Source: an uncultured Nannocystaceae bacterium
GTDB taxonomy: Bacteria; Myxococcota_A; Polyangia; Nannocystales; Nannocystaceae
DNA length: 5,571 bases
Assembly (NCBI GenBank): GCA_938084085.1
Contig: CALKDV010000011.1
Span: forward strand, 1 to 5,571
Direction of reading: 5' to 3'
Shown here: positions 1 through 5,571 of the stretch, piece by piece
Layout of the letters: every line of letters starts with the position of its first letter
How positions within the stretch are numbered: the stretch's first letter is position 1
Translations under genes and position numbers: made by a program
Notes under the pieces: model-generated
Told to the model about the DNA's origin: nothing
What the model saw: only the letters and a program-made list of their open reading frames with translations
Databases searched by the model: none

Positions 1-3000
1 GACCTGCTCGCGTTGACGCTCCCCCGCCTGCGCCCTCCCGCCCCAACGATCACTGATCTTGAACTGTGCTGTCTCGCTGCCCAGACCCTGCTCAAGCGAG
101 GGGACCCCGCCGAGAGCGCTCGGGTGATCGGGCGATGGCGAGATGCGGGGGGCGATCTTGGGGAGGTCAATCTCGCCTTACAGCGTCGCGCCATGTCCCT
201 TGAGTTTGAGGGGACCCTCGCCGCCGGCAACGTAGAGCGGGCCGTTGCGTTCGCTCAACACGCGATGGATGTCGGCGTCGAGGAGGCCACGCGATGGGTC
301 CTTCGCGCCGCCTCTCACGCCTCGGGCGCGACGCGGATCACCACCTTGCGCAAGCTGGTCGCGGTGCATCCGGAGGACCCCCGCGCCCTCAACGCCCTCG
401 AAGAGGCCCTGCGCCAAGCGGACGACACCGCGGGGCTCGTGGCCCTCCTTGAGCACCGAGCCACCACGGGCACGGTCCTCGATCGTCTTACGGCGCTGCG
501 CTCCTTGGTGTCTATGATGCCAGCGAACACCGGCACACAAGACGACCGACGAAAGCTTGTGGAGCGGATCTACGCGCTCGACCCGACCGATCCGGAGAGC
601 CTCACCTCGCTGGCCTCGATGGAGCGTGACGCCTCCCGGCGTCGAGAACTTTGGGAGCGCCTGGCGCAGGTCGTCGCTGCCGACGATCCACGCAGGACCC
701 TCGCGCTGTGCGAGCTCGCCGCCAGCGCCGCCAAGAATGGCCAGCTGGACAGATCCCGCTCACTCCTCGACACGTTGCTCTCGAACGATCCCACGCACGA
801 ACGGGGGCTCGCCCTCGGCCTCGAAATCGCGCCGACGCTCCAAGACCCCGTCTGGACTCGTCGCTGCGCCCTGGGCATCCTCGCCGCAGGGACCAGCGAG
901 TTTTCCCGACCATCCCTCAACCTCACGCTGGCGCGCGCGTGCGTCGAGATCGAACGGTTTGACGAAGCACTCGTCGCCTCGGGTCGCGCCGCGACGACGG
1001 CCACGGCGGGCACTGAATTCCATGCCCAAGCCTCGCGTCTCTGGGCCGACCTGGCCACCCAGCATGGGACCGTCGCAGAGCGCCGTCTCGCCCTCCGTGA
1101 GCGCCGCAGAGCGATCGGCTCGGAGCTTCAAGTCGACGAGTTGATGGAGGAACTCCGGATCTTTGAGTCGGACGCCGAGCGCCGCGCAGAGGCCGTCGCC
1201 TTTGTCTGCCGCTCCTTGCCCGGCTGGCGTACTCCCATGGGAGTCGCGGCCGCACAATGGATCGCGTCGCTCCCCACACAAAATGCTTCGGAGAACGTGG
1301 CCCGCACCGAGGCGCTCTCCGAAGCCACGAGCTCAATTCACGATGAAACTGTCCGCAGCGCGATCACGGGCACTGCGTTGAGCCTGGCCCGCGAATGCGA
1401 GCTTCCCGACACAATCTTGCAGCTGCAAGACGACGCCGACTTGGCGACGTGGCCGGACGACTCCATCGACCTGCGACGATGGGCGTTGGCGCGGTCCGGC
1501 AAGCGGGAACAAGAACTCCGGCGCCTGGAACGAGGGGTCCTCGACCCAGACACCCCGCTCCGCCCCTCATCGATTCAGCGGCTGAAGGCCTGCTTCGAAG
1601 GAGAGGCCGAGTTCGTCGAAGCCTTGAGTCGACTCACGGGTGGCGCCTCCCCGGACCGCGCGGCGCAGCTCGCTCGACACTGCCTCCAGCACTTTGGCGC
1701 CGTCCTCGATGACGTCGTCTTCCTAGACATGCTCGATGCGCTCGCAGGGTGTTCCATGACGGGCCCCGACGATTGGGCCACGTTGTCAACGCGCGTCGCC
1801 GCCCAAGAGTCCCCGAGCTTCGTCGTCCGCGCCATCGGTGTCGCTCAACACGCTCGGAGACTCGATCCGCGTTCGGGGGCCCCGAGCCCACGGAGCATGA
1901 CCGAACGGGCGCTCACACAGTTTCCGGATCACGCCCCGCTCTACCGGCGTCTCGTGGAGGAAACCCTCGGTGGGCAAGATTCCAGCACGGCCGCCATGGA
2001 TGCCCTCATCTCCCAGCTCGACGCCTTGGCCCAACGGAGCGAGTTCGACGCCCCGATGAGCGGGCAGCTATTTCAGCGTGCGGCCGCCGCGTTGAGCCCA
2101 GCCTCGGGGAGCGTGCTCCTTTTGCACAAAGCGAGGCGATGCGCGGCGGGGACCCCCCTGAGAATGATCTTGGAAGCTGCGCTCGCCGATCGAAACGCGT
2201 GGCCTGAGCGCCTCGAGTTGCTTCACAGTGACCATGCGGACGAGGGCGCGGCTCCGTGGCTTGCGCTCCTGGAAGAGGCGGAGGCGGAGGCGGACGAACA
2301 CGTGCTCGCTGACCTGAGGTGGGGCGCCGCCCGTGCGCTCATCGAGGAACAGCGAGACACCGAGGCCATCGATCTCCTCAAAATTATCATCGACGCCACC
2401 CCGACCATGGACGCGTCGATGTTGGAACTGGGGATGGCCTATGCCCGCAACGGCCAGCCGTCAGACGCGGTCGCCCATCTCGGCGTGCTGGCCCGCCGCG
2501 ATCCGTTCCCGGCGGACCTCGGTGTTTCGCGCGCAAAGTTGGCCGCGACATGCGGTGCCTTGTCCGAACAAGTCAACGACAGCACCGGCGCCTTGAGTTG
2601 GTATCAGCTCGCGCGCGAAAACACGGAACACGGTCACGAGGAGTGGGTGGAGGCCATGCACGCGCTCTTTGTCCTCCGCACCCGGGTCGGGGAGGCGCGC
2701 GCCGCCGCAAAGGTCGCGCGCGAGGTCACGGACGCGCTGCCACCAAAGAGTCCCCTCGCCCTCCGTTGGATTCGCCGCGTCATCGAATCCGGCGGTCACG
2801 CAACCCATGAGATGATCGATCGGGGGCTGTCGCTCAAGCCGAGTGACCCGCGGCTCGTGGCCGCCGCCATGATGCAGGTTGGACATGAAGAATCTCGGGC
2901 TTCACTGATCCGCATCCTCGAGGCTGCACTGGAGGATTGGGATGGTCCGGCGCACGAGGAGACTCCCGCGGCGTGGCGCGGCTCCCTCGCGCAGCTGTAC

Positions 3001-5571
3001 GCCGAGCACGTCGGGGGCGAGGAAGCCCTCGCGAAGGCGGAGCATCTCTTGCGCGAGTCCATTCGGCGCGCGCCGACGGACCAGCGCCCCTTGCACGCCC
3101 TCGCGGACCTCTTGGAGAGACACGAGCAAGTCGGCGAGGCGCTCGATCTGCGCGCGCGCGCGGCCGCTCTTGAGCCTGCCGACCCTCGCAACGCACCGAC
3201 CATCATCTCACGCGTGGTCGCCCTGGCGACTGACTCCCCCGCACAGGCGCTGCGGTGGATCACCTTCGGACTGGACGCGCAGCTTCGCGAGCTGGAATTC
3301 CTCGATGCCTGTCTCGTGGCGGCGTCGTCTCTTGACGACGACGAGCTCCAGCGGCGGGTTTGGGAGGCCCAATGCGAGACCGCCAGCCTGCCAGCGCTCA
3401 CACGATCCAAGGCTGCCCTCGCCCTCGGCAACGACGCCCTTGAGCGTGACCGCGCAGACGCGATGCGTTTCTTAGAGCTCGCCGCCACCCTCGCCCGCGG
3501 TGGCGCCCCTCAGTCGCAGACTCACCGTGCGGCCGCCGCTGCGTGGCTGGGAGCCCTGCTCGATCCTCGCGCCAGTCCGGAGAGCCCCGCCATCGAGGCC
3601 CGCGCCAGGGCCATGCAGCGGGCCGCCATGGGGGACGACCTGAGCGCCGCTGCGTGGCGCGCTGAGATCGATCTGCTCGCGGGTCCTTTGCGCGAACCCG
3701 AAACCGCGCTCGCCCTCGCGCTTGACGCGGTCGTCGCACTCCCGGATGAAGAGCAGCTCGTCACACGCCTCGTCACCCTCGCCACCGAGGTCAGCGGCGA
3801 ACCCATGGCCGTAGAGCAGCTCAAACGCGCCGCCACGTCGGCGGCCTATCACGACCGCGAGAAGGGCGCCGCGTTACGAACCCTGGCGCAAGTCGCGAGG
3901 TCCGCCGGCATGCCCGCGGAGGCACGGTGGGCCCTCGAACAGCTTTCGCGGGACCAGCCGATGCCCGCGAGCATGATCAACATCCATGCGTGGACGCTTC
4001 GACAGCTCGGTGGCGTCGACGAAGAGATTGTCCGAATCCTGCGCGCGTGCGCCGAGCCGTCGCCATCAGAGACGTTCGCGACCATCCTTCGGCTGTTCGA
4101 AGACTCCACGGAGCGAGCGGCACGGACCATCCTGGAGCAGCTCGCGAGCGCGCCATCCGAGGCCCGCGGAGGTCTGTTGGCAGCGGCGGTCACCTCGTGC
4201 ATCCAGACTCCCGGATCGGCGGGCTCGGTGCTCGCCCCGCTCGTCACCGAGATCATCGCGCTCGATCCCTCCGCGGCCCTCGACTGGGGGGCGTTGGCAG
4301 CCCTGGAGGACGTACCCGACGCGATCCTCGCCGACATCGCGCGCGCGGCGTTAACCGCGCCTGGACCGGATTCTGCAGCCGCATCCGCGGAGCTGTGCTC
4401 GCGCGCGCTGCAAGGGACGGCGAGTCGAGAGACCTTGCAGATCCTGTCCGACGCCGCCTCCATTTTGCGACCCGGGGACGGCGCGGGCCTCGTGCAAGAG
4501 CGACTCCACGCGGTCGTCTACGAGCTTGGCGCGTCCACGTCGAGAGCGCGTGAACTCATCCTGCTCGCCGCGACCTCCCTCCCAGAGGTGTCGCTAGAAT
4601 CCCTCCTCCGTGAGGTGATCAGCGCCCACCCGGCCGACGACGCCACCACCGAGGCGTTGCTTGGGGCAATGAGCGCGCGGGGCTATGCAGGCGCCATCCT
4701 GGATTTTCTCGCGAACCGCGATGACGTGACCGCCGAGGACCTCGCCGCGGCCGCCGACTTGGCCGCGCGAAATGACGACCTCAAAAACCAAATCCGGGGC
4801 CACCGCGCCGCGGCGGCGACCTTCCTCGCATCACAACGCACCGACGCAGCGCGCGCCCAGCTTGAACGCGCGCTCCTCGCCGACCCCGGCGACTGGCGCA
4901 CCTGCGAGGCCCTCGTTGATCTCTACGACCAGGCCCGCGAATGGAGCGCCGCCTTTGAACAGATGTCGCCGGTCCTGGCAGAATTTCCGGAAGACCCGGA
5001 GCGCCTCGTTCGCGCCGGAGGCTACGCGCGAAAGAGCAACCGCCTGCGTGCCTGCGTTGATCTTTGGAGAGCGGCCCTCCCCTTAATCGGAGACGCGATC
5101 GACGATGACGCCGCTCCAGCGTGGCTGCACCTCGCGGAGCAGCTCCACCAGGTCCTCGAGGCGCTCGAACTGAAATACGAGGCTACCGAACTCGCCCTCA
5201 AGATCTCAACCCGACACCAAGGCGAGACGTCCATCGAGTGGACCGTTCACGCCGCCCGCACCGCGTCTCCCGAAGACCGACATGAGTTGTTGGAGGACGC
5301 GCTCCTCCTCCGTCCGGCCAGCCCCCGAGTGCTCGAACTGCTCGAACACGCGATGGGCCAACTCCCCTCGCCTGCCCTGCTTCACGAGCTGTGGACCCTG
5401 CGACTCTCCCCCGAGGGTCTGCCTCCTTTCGTCGACACGGTCGCGGCTGCGGAGCGCGCCGTCCTCCTCCTCGACACGGAGGCGAGCGACACCGAACGAA
5501 CCCCTCACCTGTTGAAAGCTATCGTCGGTGTGCCGAGCGTCGCGCGCGCGAGGCATCACGCGCGCTTCGCC
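1..5571 (+). CDS. Giant TPR-repeat (alpha-solenoid) protein, internal fragment open at both ends
   Basis: Frame 1 reads through the whole window without a stop, giving 1857 residues; both ends of the gene lie outside. Codon use is even throughout, with most codons ending in G or C, so this is one coding frame with no frameshift seen. The first in-frame ATG (base 193) has no Shine-Dalgarno-like sequence before it, and helical-repeat-like sequence already precedes it, so it is not taken as the start. The product is rich in Ala, Leu, Arg, Glu and Asp and very poor in Lys. It consists of amphipathic helix pairs, with TPR consensus clearest near residues 233-266, 304-337, 770-837, 989-1061, 1289-1356 and 1598-1699. 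TPR arrays usually bind other proteins, so a scaffold role is inferred. No enzyme motif, signal peptide or clear membrane span is visible, though the missing ends could carry them. The specific function and family are not recognised. Confidence 0.93.
58..468 (+). repeat. N-terminal visible part of the solenoid: degenerate TPR-like hairpins (residues 20-156)
   Basis: Protein-level repeats, not DNA repeats. Three or four helix pairs can be followed. Residues 22-44 have the A-A-x-x-L helix A followed by an R-G-D-P turn. Residues 69-90 have A-A-G-N-V-E-R-A, with Gly at the usual TPR position 15 and Ala81 at position 20. Residues 99-124 end in H-P-E-D-P, the usual position-32 proline junction. Residues 130-154 read as helix A L-N-A-L-E-E-A-L followed by helix B L-V-A-L-L-E-H-R-A. 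The repeats are imperfect, so borders are approximate. Their presence this close to base 1 argues that the gene starts upstream of the window. Confidence 0.6.
490..798 (+). repeat. TPR block, residues 164-266
   Basis: The best unit is residues 233-266: L236, L239, A240 and A243 form helix A, a K-N-G-Q turn follows at 245-248, and L256, L259 and P264 fall at TPR positions 24, 27 and 32. The junction prolines P230 and P264 are exactly 34 residues apart, one TPR period. The preceding hairpin (about 164-197) ends in L-D-P-T-D-P at 193-198 but has a longer loop between its helices. Binding partner unknown. Confidence 0.72.
910..1011 (+). repeat. Single well-formed TPR, residues 304-337
   Basis: L310, A311 and C314 sit at positions 7, 8 and 11. 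The turn E-I-E-R-F-D-E-A (316-323) is a typical TPR turn, with F320 and D321 leading into A323 at position 20 and A330 at position 27. The position-32 proline is absent: the end is the Thr/Ala-rich stretch A-A-T-T-A-T-A-G (330-337). This is followed by another helix pair (about 341-368) that is less typical. Confidence 0.68.
1012..2307 (+). other. Long helical segment with weak repeat consensus (residues 338-769)
   Basis: The same reading frame continues for about 430 residues where TPR consensus is hard to see. Predicted amphipathic helices alternate with short loops containing Pro, Gly or Asp, for example around P408, P485 to D487, D515-P519, P552, P605, P642 and P700. A TPR-like second helix ending in A-L-T-Q-F-P-D-H-A-P (637-646) and the following L-Y-R-R-L suggest at least one eroded unit. 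The segment may be divergent TPR, another alpha-alpha repeat such as HEAT, or a non-repeat helical domain; the sequence alone does not decide. No catalytic motif was noticed. Confidence 0.5.
2308..2511 (+). repeat. Two consecutive canonical TPRs, residues 770-837
   Basis: This is one of the clearest TPR pairs in the window. Unit 1 (770-803) has A776, A777 and L780 in helix A, A789 at position 20, L793 at 24 and P801 at 32. Unit 2 (804-837) has L810-G811, Y814, A823, L827, L830 and P835 at positions 7-8, 11, 20, 24, 27 and 32, which matches the L-G-Y-A-P consensus very well. P801 to P835 is exactly 34 residues. The run is followed by weaker helix pairs, including one starting at W882 with A885, L889 and A899. 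Confidence 0.88.
2965..3183 (+). repeat. Two consecutive TPRs, residues 989-1061
   Basis: The first unit starts near W992 with L996, L999 and Y1000, and has a stretched loop H-V-G-G-E-E-A-L that makes it about five residues longer than usual before ending at P1025. The second (1028-1061) is regular: L1031, L1034-A1035, L1038, A1047, A1054 and P1059 at positions 4, 7-8, 11, 20, 27 and 32. P1025 to P1059 is exactly 34 residues. The tail E-P-A-D-P (1058-1062) is the usual inter-repeat junction. Confidence 0.82.
3184..3864 (+). other. Helical segment with weak repeats (residues 1062-1288)
   Basis: The frame stays open and the sequence remains helix-rich, but only one fair TPR-like unit is seen: A1236 at position 20 with the junction A-L-P-D-E-E at 1246-1251. 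The part around 1080-1130 has W1086, acidic D-D-D-E at 1112-1115 and W1121, without a motif I can name. It probably continues the solenoid in degenerate form. Confidence 0.5.
3865..4068 (+). repeat. TPR pair, residues 1289-1356
   Basis: Unit 1 (1289-1322) fits the consensus at nearly every key position: L1292, L1295-A1296, A1299, A1308, L1312, L1315 and P1320 at 4, 7-8, 11, 20, 24, 27 and 32. The next hairpin (1323-1356) keeps the spacing with I1326, A1330, L1333, I1346 and A1349, but has Glu at position 20 where Ala is usual, so it is a weaker repeat. Confidence 0.82.
4069..4791 (+). other. Ala-rich helical segment, possible HEAT-like or eroded TPR (residues 1357-1597)
   Basis: About seven helix pairs rich in Ala, Leu and Glu are separated by short Pro/Gly/Asp loops (for example T-P-G-S-A-G-S at 1403-1409, L-D-P-S-A-A-L at 1421-1427, A-P-G-P at 1453-1456, R-P-G-D-G at 1490-1494 and H-P-A-D-D at 1543-1547). 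The TPR consensus is poor here. A 27-residue run without charged residues lies at 1390-1416, but it is broken by Pro, Gly, Gln and Ser and is more likely buried helices than a membrane span. Confidence 0.5.
4792..5097 (+). repeat. Three consecutive TPRs, residues 1598-1699
   Basis: Unit 1 (1598-1631) has A1604-A1605, F1608, A1617, L1621, A1624 and P1629. Unit 2 (1632-1665) has L1638, Y1642, A1651, V1658 and P1663. Unit 3 (1666-1699) has L1669, A1672-G1673, Y1675, W1689 and A1692, with a less regular end. P1629 to P1663 is exactly 34 residues, and the junctions A-D-P-G-D-W and F-P-E-D-P-E are typical. This is the longest unbroken run of recognisable TPRs in the window. Confidence 0.85.
5098..5571 (+). 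other. C-terminal visible part of the solenoid (residues 1700-1857)
   Basis: The open frame continues to the last base with no stop. A TPR-like helix A is seen at W1708, L1711, A1712 and L1715, with a second helix at Y1726-K1734 after a loop about four residues too long. Another helix pair ends in the junction R-P-A-S-P at 1771-1775, followed by L-E-L-L-E-H-A. No terminal domain or anchoring signal is visible, so the protein clearly extends further. Confidence 0.55.

Noticed and set aside
193..195. First in-frame ATG as the gene start
   Set aside because: There is no Shine-Dalgarno-like sequence just upstream, and the 64 codons before it are open with the same codon bias and helical repeat character, so the gene more likely begins before the window.
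557..1144. Forward open frame of 195 codons in another frame
   Set aside because: Its product is Ser/Arg/Pro-rich without any recognisable fold, and it overlaps residues 186-381 of the main frame, which include clear TPR units at 233-266 and 304-337.
251..1853. A 13-base identical string (tcgctcaacacgc) at 251-263 and 1841-1853
   Set aside because: Both copies encode A-Q-H-A in helices of the repeat protein. One such match is not far from chance in 5.5 kb of biased sequence, and no flanking similarity supports a DNA repeat or attachment site.
3151..3161. Alternating CG run as a possible Z-DNA or regulatory element
   Set aside because: It encodes R-A-R-A in frame within a regular TPR helix (around residues 1051-1054). 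Such runs arise naturally from Ala/Arg codons in GC-rich genes.
2796..3488. Long reverse-strand open frame of 230 codons starting with ATG
   Set aside because: The product is dominated by Ser, Arg and Ala in low-complexity order, as expected from reading GC-rich coding DNA antisense. It lies wholly inside the forward gene, whose frame is open with good TPR consensus over part of the same bases.
3849..4553. Overlapping forward and reverse open frames of about 200 codons each
   Set aside because: Both are Ala/Arg/Ser-rich shadow frames across a segment where the main frame encodes a near-perfect TPR (residues 1289-1322).
1..5571. Promoters, terminators, RNA genes, CRISPR or mobile elements
   Set aside because: The whole window is coding in frame 1. 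No intergenic gap, T-run-bearing hairpin, tRNA-like cloverleaf, spaced direct repeats or transposase motif was seen.

Overview
The window is a piece of a GC-rich bacterial genome (roughly two thirds G+C by eye). It lies entirely inside one very large gene. Forward frame 1 has no stop codon from base 1 to base 5571, so it codes for 1857 consecutive residues (about 200 kDa) with neither the true start nor the true stop in view. In three sampled 60-base stretches, 16 of 20 codons end in G or C, with a visible preference for CTC, GCC, GTC and GAC/GAG. The protein has only about twenty lysines and many arginines. This fits a high-GC bacterium; a myxobacterial or bradymonad-type lineage is a guess from codon style and from the presence of a giant repeat protein, not a demonstrated assignment.

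The encoded protein is predicted to be almost wholly alpha-helical and reads as a long tetratricopeptide-repeat (TPR) solenoid. Clear repeats occur at residues 233-266, 304-337, 770-837, 989-1061, 1289-1356 and 1598-1699. They carry small or hydrophobic residues at TPR positions 4, 7, 8, 11, 20, 24 and 27 and proline at 32. Several successive prolines are spaced by exactly 34 residues. The regions between (about 338-769, 1062-1288, 1357-1597 and 1700-1857) look like the same kind of helical hairpin chain but with eroded consensus. I recognise no catalytic domain, signal peptide, lipobox or convincing membrane segment in the visible part. The likely role is a protein-protein interaction scaffold, but the partner and process cannot be told from this window.

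There is no intergenic DNA here, so no promoter, terminator, RNA gene, mobile element or CRISPR array is called. The many shorter open frames on both strands are explained as shadows of the main frame in GC-rich coding DNA. I do not see a convincing new multi-gene system. What deserves a second look is the size of the open frame and the extent and divergence of the solenoid.
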